Assembly (NCBI RefSeq): GCF_004135605.1
Contig: NZ_SDPT01000003.1
Span: forward strand, 450,164-514,163
Length of the DNA: 64,000 bases
Origin: Sphingomonas desiccabilis
GTDB lineage: Bacteria > Pseudomonadota > Alphaproteobacteria > Sphingomonadales > Sphingomonadaceae
Direction of reading: 5' to 3'
Shown piece by piece: positions 38,583 to 46,838 of this stretch; the first letter of the stretch is position 1; every line of letters starts with the position of its first letter. The translations under genes were made by a program, and so were the position numbers. Under the pieces are notes generated by a model. It saw nothing but the letters and a program-made list of their open reading frames with translations. It made no database searches and was not told the origin of the DNA.

Positions 38583-39095
38583 TCAATCCTCGCGTATCTG
38601 ATAGGGATCGTGCAGGCCGAGCTGGCGAAGCGTGGTGCGCTCGATCTCTTCCATCGCCTCCGCCTCGGCGTCGTCCTGATGGTCGTAGCCTAGCAGGTGC
38701 AGGCAACCATGGACAATCAAGTGGGTTGCGTGGTCGGCGACCGAAATCCCGCGCTCCGCGGCTTCCGCCACGCACACGCCATGCGCGAGGACGATGTCGC
38801 CCAGCAGCACCTCGCCATCGTCCGAGTTCTGGGTGACCGTGTCGAGCAGGTCCGGCTGCACCATTGGGAAGGACAGCACGTTGGTCGGCTTGTCCTTGCC
38901 GCGATACTGGTGGTTGAGGCCGTGCACCTCCTCGTCGGACGTGAGGCGGATCGCGACCTCGATCACCGCCGGATCGCTGGACCAGCCGGCGTAGGGCGTG
39001 CCCGCGAACGCCGCCTCGGCCGCGCGCGTGGCGAGTGCGTCCCAGTCCAGGTCGGCGGGCCACTCGCCCTCGCGCTGTACGGCTATGTCAAGCAT
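38583..39095 (-). CDS. ybeY: Endoribonuclease YbeY (16S rRNA maturation)
   Basis: 170 residues. The zinc site H(x3)H(x5)H is HLIVHGCLHLLGYDH, and LNHQYRGKDKPTNVLSFP is the second family block. YbeY cleaves the 3' end of 16S rRNA and takes part in ribosome quality control. Its neighbour phoH is 54 bases upstream. The start ATG 39095 (MLDIAVQREGEWP) agrees with homologues. Confidence 0.95.
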   Translation of the reverse strand: MLDIAVQREGEWPADLDWDALATRAAEAAFAGTPYAGWSSDPAVIEVAIRLTSDEEVHGLNHQYRGKDKPTNVLSFPMVQPDLLDTVTQNSDDGEVLLGDIVLAHGVCVAEAAERGISVADHATHLIVHGCLHLLGYDHQDDAEAEAMEEIERTTLRQLGLHDPYQIRED

Positions 39096-39149
39096 CGGTC
39101 GTCTTCTCGTTGTCGCAAGGGCGCACGGGTAGCCTGAGGCAAGCTCCCG

Positions 39150-40151
39150 TCAAGCGTCCTTCCCTTCATAGGCCTCGACGATCCGCCCGACGATCGGATG
39201 GCGGACGACGTCGGCCGCACCAAAGCGGGCGAAGGCGATTCCCTCGACCCCGTCCAGTCGCGCGGTCGCATCCGCCAGGCCCGATGCCGCCACGCCGCCG
39301 GGAAGATCGGTCTGGTTCGGATCGCCGCACACCACCATCCGGCTGTTCTGGCCGAAGCGGGTCAGGAACATCTTCATCTGCGCCGGCGTGGTGTTCTGCG
39401 CCTCGTCCAGGATCACGAACGCGTCCGCAAGCGTACGGCCGCGCATGAAGGCGATCGGGGCGATCTCGATCTCTCCGCTCGCGATCCGCCGCTCGACCTG
39501 CTCGGCGGGCAGGCAGTCGTGTAGCGCGTCGTACAGCGGGCGGAGATAGGGATCGACCTTCTCCTTCATGTCGCCGGGCAGGAAGCCGAGCTTCTCGCCG
39601 GCTTCCACCGCCGGGCGGGACAGGATGAGGCGCTGGACCGAACCGGTGATGAGCTGCGCGACTGCCTGTGCGACCGCCAGATAGGTCTTGCCGGTACCCG
39701 CCGGCCCGAGCGCGAAGATGATGTCGTGGCCGACGAGCTGGCGCATGTAGGAGGCCTGCGCTGCGGTGCGCGGCACGATCGTCTTCTTGCGCGTCCGGAT
39801 CATGATCGACGATCCTGCGCCACCGCCGTCCGCGCGGACGATGCCTTCCAGCGTCGGCTGCTCGGTCATGGCGATCACCGCGTCGATCAGGCCAGGGTCG
39901 ATCTCCTCGCCGCGCAGGATCCGATGGTGCAGCTCCTGCAGCACTTCGCGCGCGCGGGCGACCGAATCGGCCGATCCCTCGATCCCCACCCGGTCGCCGC
40001 GCGCGGTGATGTAGACGCCCAGCCGCTCTTCGAGCGCGAGCAGGTTGCTGTCGAACTCGCCGAACAGGCGGGGCAACAACTGGGGCTTGTCGAAGCTGAC
40101 CTCGACCCGGCTGCGATCGCCGGAGCGGGCGGGAACGGGCTTGCGACTCAT
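39150..40151 (-). CDS. phoH: PhoH family ATPase
   Basis: 333 residues. Walker A is ALGPAGTGKTYLAVA, Walker B is VILDEAQNTTPAQM, and a KH-like region precedes them. PhoH/YbeZ proteins are NTP-dependent RNA-associated enzymes that work with YbeY. AAAGGA lies five bases before ATG 40151. miaB is 253 bases upstream, a wider gap than in most relatives; I see nothing coding there. Confidence 0.92.
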   Translation of the reverse strand: MSRKPVPARSGDRSRVEVSFDKPQLLPRLFGEFDSNLLALEERLGVYITARGDRVGIEGSADSVARAREVLQELHHRILRGEEIDPGLIDAVIAMTEQPTLEGIVRADGGGAGSSIMIRTRKKTIVPRTAAQASYMRQLVGHDIIFALGPAGTGKTYLAVAQAVAQLITGSVQRLILSRPAVEAGEKLGFLPGDMKEKVDPYLRPLYDALHDCLPAEQVERRIASGEIEIAPIAFMRGRTLADAFVILDEAQNTTPAQMKMFLTRFGQNSRMVVCGDPNQTDLPGGVAASGLADATARLDGVEGIAFARFGAADVVRHPIVGRIVEAYEGKDA

Positions 40152-40404
40152 GCGATCCTTTCGTGGCGGATGCGGCAGGGGGCGGGCACTGCCCCCGGAA
40201 CGAACATGCGAGCGTCAGCCGCCACGAACGTGCGCGGCCGGTGGTTGGTTGCGTCGAAGCGGAACGGTCGGGGTGCCAGGCTGCATGCCCCAAAGATTGT
40301 GGCAGAGCGCGGCGTCGGCGGACAGGGGGAATATGGGGACTCTGCACACGGCGCCAAGACCGGCGCTGCGTGAAAATCTGCGAGGGGCTCCCGGCCGCTG
40401 CCGA
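40152..40404. other. Intergenic gap between phoH and miaB
   Basis: 253 bases with no gene that I can support. An inverted repeat gggggc / gccccc (about 40177-40196) lies near the phoH start. No promoter consensus stands out. The antisense reading through it is a shadow of miaB. Confidence 0.5.
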
Positions 40405-41730
40405 TCAGGCGGCGGCTGCCACGCGTTCCCTGCCGGACAGCGATACCGGGCCTGCAGCGACCAGATCGACCTCCACGAGGTCGCCGATGCGGGCGTCGGT
40501 GATCAGGTGGACGGACTGGAGCCAGGGCGACTTGCCGAGCATCTGGCCCGGCAGCTTGCCTCGGCGCTCGATCAGCACCTGCGTGGCGCGACCGACTGCC
40601 GCCGCGTTGAACGCCTGCTGGTCGCGCAGCAGAGCCGCCTGCAGCTGCTGCAGCCGGTCGTCCATGACGTCGGCAGGCACGGGACCCGCATAGTCTGCCG
40701 CGGGGGTGCCGGGCCGCGGGCTGTATTTGAAGCTGAACGCCTGCGCATAGCCGACCGCGTCGACGAGGCGCAGCGTGTCGGCGAACTCCGCGTCCGTCTC
40801 GCCCGGGAAGCCGACGATGAAGTCGCCCGACAGCGCGATGTCCGGCCGCACCGCACGGACCCGATCGAGCAGGCGCAGATAGCCGTCGCGCGTGTGGCTG
40901 CGGTTCATGGCCTTCAGCACGCGGTCGCTGCCCGACTGCACCGGCAGGTGGAGGTAGGGCATCAGCTTCTCGACATCGCCGTGCGCGTCGATCAGCCCCT
41001 GGGTCATGTCGTTGGGATGGCTGGTGGTGTAGCGGATCCGCGCCAGGCCGGGCAGCCGATCGAGCGCGCGGATGAGGCCGTCCAGACCTTGGGTGCGGCC
41101 GGCCTCGTCCTCGCCCGTCCAGGCGTTGACGTTCTGCCCGAGCAGCGTGATCTCGCGCGCGCCCGCATCCACCAGCGCCCGCGCCTCGTCCATGAGCGCA
41201 GCCCAGGGGCGGCTGACTTCGGCACCGCGGGTGTAGGGCACGACGCAGTAGGTGCAGAATTTGTCGCAACCCTCCTGCACGGTCAGGAAGGCGGTGGGTC
41301 CGGAGCGCCGGCGAGGAGCGAGCGCGCCGAACTTCGACTCGGGCGGCATGTCCGTGTCGATTGCCAGCTGCCCGCTGCCTGCCTCGGCAACCAGCGACGG
41401 CAGGTTGTGATAGGCCTGCGGGCCCACCACCACGTCCACCTTTGCCCGGCGCGCGATTTCGGCCCCCTCGGCCTGGGCGACGCAGCCCGCGACCGCGATC
41501 ATCGGGCGGGATCCGTCCTCGCGGCGCAGCCGGCCGATGTCCGAATAGACCTTCTCGGTCGCCCGCTCCCGGATGTGGCAGGTGTTGAGCACGACCAGGT
41601 CGGCCTCCGCCGCATCCGTTGCCACGGTCATGCCCTGCGCGGTCATCAATTCGGCCATGCGCTCGCCGTCATAGACGTTCATCTGGCAGCCGAAGGATTT
41701 GACGTGAAAGCTTTTCGGGGGCGTGCTCAT
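40405..41730 (-). CDS. miaB: tRNA-2-methylthio-N6-dimethylallyladenosine synthase
   Basis: 441 residues. The MTTase N-terminal domain has its three cysteines in [15 protein letters not shown] and AVAGCVAQ; the radical-SAM cluster motif is CDKFCTYC; a C-terminal TRAM-like segment follows ([20 protein letters not shown]). It adds the methylthio group at A37 of tRNAs reading UNN codons. The start is ATG 41730 ([18 protein letters not shown]). It is 10 bases from the acyltransferase gene. Confidence 0.95.
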   Translation of the reverse strand: MSTPPKSFHVKSFGCQMNVYDGERMAELMTAQGMTVATDAAEADLVVLNTCHIRERATEKVYSDIGRLRREDGSRPMIAVAGCVAQAEGAEIARRAKVDVVVGPQAYHNLPSLVAEAGSGQLAIDTDMPPESKFGALAPRRRSGPTAFLTVQEGCDKFCTYCVVPYTRGAEVSRPWAALMDEARALVDAGAREITLLGQNVNAWTGEDEAGRTQGLDGLIRALDRLPGLARIRYTTSHPNDMTQGLIDAHGDVEKLMPYLHLPVQSGSDRVLKAMNRSHTRDGYLRLLDRVRAVRPDIALSGDFIVGFPGETDAEFADTLRLVDAVGYAQAFSFKYSPRPGTPAADYAGPVPADVMDDRLQQLQAALLRDQQAFNAAAVGRATQVLIERRGKLPGQMLGKSPWLQSVHLITDARIGDLVEVDLVAAGPVSLSGRERVAAAA

Positions 41731-41740
41731 GGGGGCGGGC

Positions 41741-42523
41741 CTATACCCGGCTTTGGTCCCCGCTGCCAGCTTGCGCCGCCTCCATCCGCCGCCGCGCCTC
41801 GGCCGCGATCCCCTTGCGACCGAGCCCGGCGGGATCGAAGGGTTCGAGGAAGCGGATCGTGAGCGGGATGGTGCCGGCGCGCGAAACCAGCCGGACCGCA
41901 TTGTGGATCCCGGATTCGCCGCCGATCCAGCCCACCTCGGGAGTCGCGCTTCCATAGTCGAGCACGGCCGGCTGGATGCGAAGTCCCGGCGGGGGAGGGT
42001 CGGCGACCGCCAGCAGCGAGGCCTTGAAGGGCAGCATCGCCGTGCCGTCCCCGGTGGTGCCTTCGGGAAAGATGGTGACCGGGCGGCCGCCCAGTGCGCG
42101 GCGAAGCGAGTCCACCTGCGCGGCCACCCCCAGGCGGTCGCCCCGCTCCACGAAGAGCGTGTCGTTGAGGCGGCACAGCCAGCCGACGAGCGGTGCCGAC
42201 TGGAGCTCACCCTTGGCGACGAAGGTGCTGCCGGACGCGCCCGCGATGGCGAGGATGTCGAGCCAGCTCTGGTGGTTCGCGAGCAGCAGGACGTTCTGCT
42301 GCAGCGGGCGGCCGAGGACGCGCACGCGCGCACCTGCAAGCCAGGCGACGCAGCCGAGGAAACGGGGCGGCCATGGGGAAGGCCGGCGGAAAAGCCGCCA
42401 CAGCCCGTGCAGCGCCAGCGCGCCAAGGAGGCAGGCGAGGATCGCCGCCAGGCGTCCGGCGAAGCGAACGTGCCCGGCCAGGCCGGGCACCGGGTCAGCC
42501 CTTGCGTTCGAGGCTGACGCCAT
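41741..42523 (-). CDS. plsC: 1-acylglycerol-3-phosphate acyltransferase family protein
   Basis: 260 residues from ATG 42523, 249 from GTG 42490. The acyltransferase box NHQSWLD and second box FPEGTTGD are present, after a membrane helix [19 protein letters not shown]. It adds the second acyl chain in phosphatidic-acid synthesis. The longer start overlaps fur by 29 bases and has GGAG nearby; the GTG start sits right after the fur stop with AAGGG upstream. Which is used is undecided. Order fur-plsC-miaB-phoH is the typical alphaproteobacterial one. Confidence 0.92.
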   Translation of the reverse strand: MASASNARADPVPGLAGHVRFAGRLAAILACLLGALALHGLWRLFRRPSPWPPRFLGCVAWLAGARVRVLGRPLQQNVLLLANHQSWLDILAIAGASGSTFVAKGELQSAPLVGWLCRLNDTLFVERGDRLGVAAQVDSLRRALGGRPVTIFPEGTTGDGTAMLPFKASLLAVADPPPPGLRIQPAVLDYGSATPEVGWIGGESGIHNAVRLVSRAGTIPLTIRFLEPFDPAGLGRKGIAAEARRRMEAAQAGSGDQSRV

Positions 42524-42917
42524 AGAGCTCCATGCGGTGATCGACGAGGCGGAAGCCCAGCCGTTCGGCGATCTGCTTCTGGAGGAGTTCGAGTTCCGGA
42601 TCGACGAATTCGATGACCTTGCCGGTCTCGACGTCGATCAGGTGGTCGTGGTGGGATTCGGGGGAGGGCTCATACCGAGCCCGTCCATCGCCGAAGTCGT
42701 GGCGGTCGAGAATCCCGGCCTCCTCGAACAGCCGCACCGTCCGATAGACGGTGGCGATCGAGATGCCGGGGTCGATGGCAGAGGCCCGCTCGTAGACCTT
42801 CTCGACGTCCGGATGGTCTTCCGCTTCCGACAGCACGCGCGCGATCACGCGGCGCTGCTCGGTGATGCGCAGCCCCTTTTCCTGACACAGCGCCTCGAGG
42901 TCGATCCTGCGCGGCAT
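42495..42917 (-). CDS. fur: Fur-family transcriptional regulator
   Basis: 140 residues. DNA-binding helix [15 protein letters not shown] (residues about 56-70) and the metal-site HHDH (89-92). The CxxC that carries the structural zinc in most Fur proteins is replaced by DVET (95-98), as in many alphaproteobacterial Fur/Mur proteins. It may sense iron or manganese. No Fur box is evident in the 124 bases before it. It lies between mucR and plsC. Confidence 0.9.
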   Translation of the reverse strand: MPRRIDLEALCQEKGLRITEQRRVIARVLSEAEDHPDVEKVYERASAIDPGISIATVYRTVRLFEEAGILDRHDFGDGRARYEPSPESHHDHLIDVETGKVIEFVDPELELLQKQIAERLGFRLVDHRMELYGVSLERKG

Positions 42918-43041
42918 TCCTTCTCCGTCTTTCAGTGCAGCCCGACATCTAGCGGATGGTGGCCGCTTCGGGAAGCGGGCTTGGCCGCCCGTCCGCCCTC
43001 AGGGCGAAGGAGCGGCACGAAGCCCGTGCGAGGGCCAGGGA

Positions 43042-43452
43042 TCAGCGCTTCCGGTTGGTGCCCAGGCCGATCGCCTTGGCGAGGCTGCGACGCTGTTCGG
43101 CATAGTTGGGGGCGACCATCGGATAGTCGGCCGGCAGGCCCCACTTGGCGCGATACTGGTCCGGAGTCATCTGGTAGTGCGTCATCAGGTGACGCTTCAG
43201 CATCTTGAGCTTCTTGCCGTCCTCGAGGCAGACGATGAAGTCGGGCTTCACCGATGCGCGGATCGGCACCGCCGGCTCCTGCTTCGCCTCGGGTGCGGTG
43301 TTCGCGCCACCCAGCGTGGTGAGCGCGCCATGAACATTCTGGATCAGCGACGGCAGGTCGGCGAGCGACACGCTGTTGTTGCTGACATGGGCTGCCACGA
43401 TATCGGCCGTGTACGCGATCAGCGCGTCGGCCGGCGGCTGCTGGACTTCCAT
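43042..43452 (-). CDS. mucR: MucR/Ros-family zinc-finger regulator
   Basis: 136 residues. The N-terminal helix IAYTADIVAAHVSNNSVSLADLP and the C-terminal DNA-binding part DFIVCLEDGKKLKMLKRHLMTHYQMTP are typical. The Ros zinc ligands would be C75, then a cysteine at 78, H88 and H92; residue 78 is Asp here (CLED). MucR proteins regulate exopolysaccharide, motility and cell-cycle genes, often binding AT-rich DNA and often repressing themselves. An AT-rich stretch lies about 100 bases upstream of its start. RBS GAAAGGG at good spacing. Confidence 0.93.
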   Translation of the reverse strand: MEVQQPPADALIAYTADIVAAHVSNNSVSLADLPSLIQNVHGALTTLGGANTAPEAKQEPAVPIRASVKPDFIVCLEDGKKLKMLKRHLMTHYQMTPDQYRAKWGLPADYPMVAPNYAEQRRSLAKAIGLGTNRKR

Positions 43453-43542
43453 TCTACTACCCTTTCAACAAGAACGGCAAAACACCGCCGTCCCCGTTCG
43501 GACCTATTCACCTCGTGCGACTGAATCGCAACAGCGGTGAGG

Positions 43543-43577
43543 ATGATATTTTTGCAACGAATTGTTTCGTTACAGTT
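43543..43577. promoter_or_regulatory. AT-rich stretch upstream of mucR with inverted repeat
   Basis: Within very GC-rich DNA, these bases are about two thirds A+T (gatatttttgcaacgaattg in the middle). It contains the exact inverted repeat aacgaa-ttgt-ttcgtt (43556-43571). It lies right after the rimI stop and about 90-125 bases before the mucR start. MucR proteins are known to bind AT-rich sites near their own genes, so self-regulation is possible; not shown. Confidence 0.4.
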
Positions 43578-44053
43578 CAGGGGATGGTGCGCGCATAGCT
43601 GTGCGCATCAAAAGCCTCTCCGGCCCGGCCCCGATAGTATCGCGGCCGCTCGCCTACTTTGGCGAAACCTTCGCGCTTGTAGAGCTCTACGGCGGCATTG
43701 CCCGCGCGGACCTCAAGATGCAAGCGCGACAGCGTCCGGCGTCGCGCTTCGTCGATCACGGAGCGCAGCAGCATGCCGCCCACGCCCCGTCCTCGCGCGG
43801 CCGGGCGGGTCGCGATCAGCAGGAGTTCGCCCTCGTCCATCACCGACCGGGACAGCGCAAAGCCGGCGAGGCCCTCGTCGTGCTCCGCCAGGGTCAGCCA
43901 GACGCCCGGCAGCGACAACATGCCCAGGCACTGGGCCGGGGTCCATGCCTCTCCGAAGCGGGCGTCGAACGCCTCGCGCATCACGATCGAGACCGCATCG
44001 AGATCGGCGACCGAGCCGGCGCGTAGCGTGACGGGATCGGGTTTCCGGCTCAC
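43577..44053 (-). CDS. rimI: Ribosomal-protein-alanine N-acetyltransferase-like protein
   Basis: 158 residues from a GTG start within the tsaB stop (GTGA overlap). A GNAT fold: SVADLDAVSIVMREAFDARF, LLLIATRPAARGRGVGGMLL (acetyl-CoA loop) and LEVRAGNAAVELYKREGF. RimI acetylates ribosomal protein S18 in E. coli; the close tsaB-rimI link suggests the same family. The end reaches the AT-rich mucR leader. Confidence 0.88.
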   Translation of the reverse strand: MSRKPDPVTLRAGSVADLDAVSIVMREAFDARFGEAWTPAQCLGMLSLPGVWLTLAEHDEGLAGFALSRSVMDEGELLLIATRPAARGRGVGGMLLRSVIDEARRRTLSRLHLEVRAGNAAVELYKREGFAKVGERPRYYRGRAGEAFDAHSYARTIP

Positions 44054-44670
44054 GGCTGGGGCAGCTTCGCGTCCGGCGCACGACCGTAGAGGGGGCGGGG
44101 CGCCAGGGTGGCGAGCGCCGCCGGCAGCAGACGCGCATCGCGCGCGTCGGGGAGCGCTTCCGCGGCGGCGATCCCGGCGTCGAGCGCCAGGAGCCGATGC
44201 ACGCCGTTGCCCACTGCCAGTCGCCCGGCCAGTCGCTCCAGCGCAGCCTCGGGACGCAGCGATGCGAACGGCGCCGCCTGGTTCAGCGGATCGGCGGTGA
44301 ATTCCTGCACGAACACCTCGCCATGCCCGCCCTCCAGAACCACCGCCAGCGTGTCGGCCGAAAGCCGACGGTCGAACGCACCCGCCGCGACCAGCGCCAG
44401 CGAAGAGAAGCCGAAAACCTGCGCGCCCCATCCGATCGCCAGGCCTCGTGCCGCGGCCAACCCCACCCGGACTCCGGTGAAGCTGCCGGGGCCGCAGTCG
44501 ACCAGGATCCGCTCGGCGCGTCCGGCGCCGGGAAGTTCGGCGATCATCGGCACCAGCCGTTCGGCATGGCCGCGGCCGACCACGACATGCCGGAAGTCCA
44601 GGATGCGATCGTCTTCCATCACCGCGACCGAGCAGGCGGCGGTCGCGGTCTCGATTACGAGCGTACGCAA
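44050..44670 (-). CDS. tsaB: tRNA threonylcarbamoyladenosine biosynthesis protein TsaB
   Basis: 206 residues from a TTG start at 44670, four bases after the nitroreductase stop. The family features LRTLVIETATAACSVAVMED and DCGPGSFTGVRVGLAAARGLA are present. TsaB helps TsaD to make t6A at A37 of ANN-decoding tRNAs. A longer ATG reading to 44817 runs in antisense to the nitroreductase frame and has no family match. It is coupled to rimI. Confidence 0.9.
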   Translation of the reverse strand: MRTLVIETATAACSVAVMEDDRILDFRHVVVGRGHAERLVPMIAELPGAGRAERILVDCGPGSFTGVRVGLAAARGLAIGWGAQVFGFSSLALVAAGAFDRRLSADTLAVVLEGGHGEVFVQEFTADPLNQAAPFASLRPEAALERLAGRLAVGNGVHRLLALDAGIAAAEALPDARDARLLPAALATLAPRPLYGRAPDAKLPQP

Positions 44671-44674
44671 GGGG

Positions 44675-45265
44675 TCAGGCGATCGTGTTGAACCGGTCGA
44701 ACGCCGGTCGCGGCAGGCGCTCGTGCAGCCGCGACGGGTCGCCATGGCCGAGCACTGCGATGAAGTTGGAGCGGACGGCCGGCGTTCCGCTGAAGAAAGC
44801 CTTGTCCACCGCGCCATTGTCGAAGCCGGACATGGGGCCCACGTCCAGGCCGAGCGCGCGGGCGGCGATGATCAGATAGGCACCCTGCAGCGTCGAGTTC
44901 CGCATGGCCGACACCTGGCGCAGCTCCGCATTGCCGTCGAACCACGCCTTGGCATTCGCATGCGGAAACAGCTCGGGCAGATGCTCGTGGAACTCGGTGT
45001 CCATGCCGACGATCACCGCGACGGGCGCCTGGCGCACCTTGTCGGCATTGCTGTCGCTGCAGCAGGCGGCGAGCCGCTCCCGCGCCTCCGGCGACACGCA
45101 CCAGACCAGCCGCGCCGGCAGCTGGTTGGCCGAGGTCGGCCCCATCTTCATCAGGTCCCAGATCGCCTCCAGCTCCGCCTCGGTGACAGGCTGTTCGGTG
45201 AAATGGGTGTGGCTGCGGGCGGTGCGGAAGATCGTGTTGAGCGCGGCGTCGTCCAGCTTCGCCAT
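44675..45265 (-). CDS. Nitroreductase family protein (RutE/HadB-like)
   Basis: 196 residues, the length of RutE. FMN-binding features: FRTARSHTHFTEQPV, then WDLMKMGPTSANQLPARLVWC and AARALGLDVGPMSGFDNGAVDKAF. RutE-type members reduce malonic semialdehyde; others act on nitro compounds or quinones. No other rut genes are seen, so function is open. The ATG overlaps the NfuA-like stop by four bases. Confidence 0.85.
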   Translation of the reverse strand: MAKLDDAALNTIFRTARSHTHFTEQPVTEAELEAIWDLMKMGPTSANQLPARLVWCVSPEARERLAACCSDSNADKVRQAPVAVIVGMDTEFHEHLPELFPHANAKAWFDGNAELRQVSAMRNSTLQGAYLIIAARALGLDVGPMSGFDNGAVDKAFFSGTPAVRSNFIAVLGHGDPSRLHERLPRPAFDRFNTIA

Positions 45266-45837
45266 CAGACGGCCCGCACTTCGGTGACTTCGGGGACGTA
45301 GTATTTGAGCAGCTGCTCGATGCCGTTCTTCAGCGTCGCGCTGGACGACGGGCAACCGGAGCAGGCGCCCTGCATCTGGAGGTAGACCTTGCCCTTGTCG
45401 AATCCGCGATAGACGATGTCACCGCCGTCGTTGGCGACTGCCGGCCGCACGCGCGTCTCGATCAGCTCGCGGATCTGCGCGACGATGTCGGCATCTTCCG
45501 GATTGTCGACGATGTCGCTTTCGGCCGGCGGCACCGCAAAACCGGCGCTGCCCTGACGGAACAGCGGCATCGCGGCCGAGAAATGGTCGAGCAGGATCGC
45601 GACCACGTCCGGCTTCAGGCTCGGCCACTCCACGCCTGGTGCGGCGGTGACCGAGACGAAGTCGCGCCCGAAGAACACGCCGGTCACGTCCCCCAGGGCG
45701 AAGATCGCTTCGGCAAGCGGCGATACCTCCGCTTCTTCCGGCGTCGCGAAGTCGCGGGTGCCGGTTTCCATCACGACCCGGCCCGGAAGGAACTTCAGGG
45801 TCGCGGGATTGGGCGTCGGTTCGGTCTCGATCAACAT
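45265..45837 (-). CDS. NfuA-like Fe-S carrier (NifU family)
   Basis: 190 residues. The start block MLIETEPTPNPATLKFLPG is the Nfu N-terminal domain, and the C-terminal NifU domain carries the cluster-binding CSGCPSS. It passes Fe-S clusters to target proteins; MiaB, also in this window, is one such target in E. coli. An ATG three codons upstream (45846) is possible. It overlaps the nitroreductase start. Confidence 0.92.
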   Translation of the reverse strand: MLIETEPTPNPATLKFLPGRVVMETGTRDFATPEEAEVSPLAEAIFALGDVTGVFFGRDFVSVTAAPGVEWPSLKPDVVAILLDHFSAAMPLFRQGSAGFAVPPAESDIVDNPEDADIVAQIRELIETRVRPAVANDGGDIVYRGFDKGKVYLQMQGACSGCPSSSATLKNGIEQLLKYYVPEVTEVRAV

Positions 45838-45868
45838 GACCGTCATTTGGCGTGCCGATGGGGCAGGA

Positions 45869-46687
45869 TCAAGCGGACGCCGGAAACGATCCGTTCGGAG
45901 CGGGCGACGAGCCGGCGTGCGGGGACCGGTGCCAGGCGAGCAGGTTGCGCCGCGCCTCCTGGACGAAGGCCGAGCGACGGACCAGATCAAGCAGCAGGTC
46001 CGCGATCCAGCGGCCGGGCTGGCGCAGGGGACGCTTGAACTGGATCAGCAGCACCACGCGGGTGCTTTGGGTGTCGTTCCACACCTCATGCTCATAGGTG
46101 TCGTCGAACACCAGGGTCTCGCCCTCGGCCCAGCGCAGCACGCGATTGTCGAGGCGCATGCGCACGTCGCCGTCGCGCGGGACCACCAGCGCCAGGTGGC
46201 AGGTGATCAGCCCCTTGGTGACGCCGCGGTGCGCGGGGATGTGGCTGCCCGGTGCCAGGATCGAGAACATCGCGTTGGTGAGGCCGGGGATGCCGCGCAG
46301 CGCGCGGGCGGTGACGGGACAGCGCGCGAGGTTCGCGTCCATGGCATAGCCATAGCCGCACAGCACGAACGACCGCCACCGATCGACGGCCGCGAGCGTG
46401 CAGGGGTCTGGCGAAATGGCGGCGAGCGAAGGGGCGGCGCCTTCGGGCAGCGCAACCCGCTCCGCCTCTTCCCGAATGGCCTCCCACTGGCCGCGGAGCT
46501 CCCGGGTCCAGGGAAAGGCACGTACGTCCAGCACGGGCGCGTTGGAGACCAGCGAGGACGCGCGGATCAGGCGATCGAAGACGTGGCGCAGCCGCTTGCC
46601 GGCACGCAGGACGAGCGAATGCTGTGCCTGGCGGTTCGCCAGCGCATCGCCTGCCTCGTTCTCTGCCGGTTGTGCTGTGCGGTGCAT
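45869..46687 (-). CDS. Aspartyl/asparaginyl beta-hydroxylase-family (LpxO-like) Fe(II)/2-oxoglutarate dioxygenase
   Basis: 272 residues. The PF05118 core is clear: HIPAHRGVTKGLITCHLAL (H149, H153, R154, H164) and FDDTYEHEVWN (H200), with R210 as a possible 2-oxoglutarate ligand. There is no transmembrane helix and no TPR region. Bacterial members include LpxO, which hydroxylates the 2-position of a myristoyl group on lipid A; others act on proteins or peptides. The substrate here is open. It lies next to NfuA, divergent from the M16 peptidase. Confidence 0.85.
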   Translation of the reverse strand: MHRTAQPAENEAGDALANRQAQHSLVLRAGKRLRHVFDRLIRASSLVSNAPVLDVRAFPWTRELRGQWEAIREEAERVALPEGAAPSLAAISPDPCTLAAVDRWRSFVLCGYGYAMDANLARCPVTARALRGIPGLTNAMFSILAPGSHIPAHRGVTKGLITCHLALVVPRDGDVRMRLDNRVLRWAEGETLVFDDTYEHEVWNDTQSTRVVLLIQFKRPLRQPGRWIADLLLDLVRRSAFVQEARRNLLAWHRSPHAGSSPAPNGSFPASA

Positions 46688-46838
46688 CGTCCCTCCCTTC
46701 GGCTTGCAACGCTGCGCTGCAGAAAAGGCGAAAAGGTGGCGGTCGCGTGGAAGATCATGTCCCCCGCTTTTCCGGCGTTTCCGAGCACTTGCTCCTGCCG
46801 CGCTGGCGGTGCCGGGAAAAGCCCGCTACGCTTGGCGC

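Noticed and set aside
42918..43041. Fur box upstream of fur
   Set aside because: No 19-base AT-rich palindrome of Fur type was seen in this GC-rich spacer.
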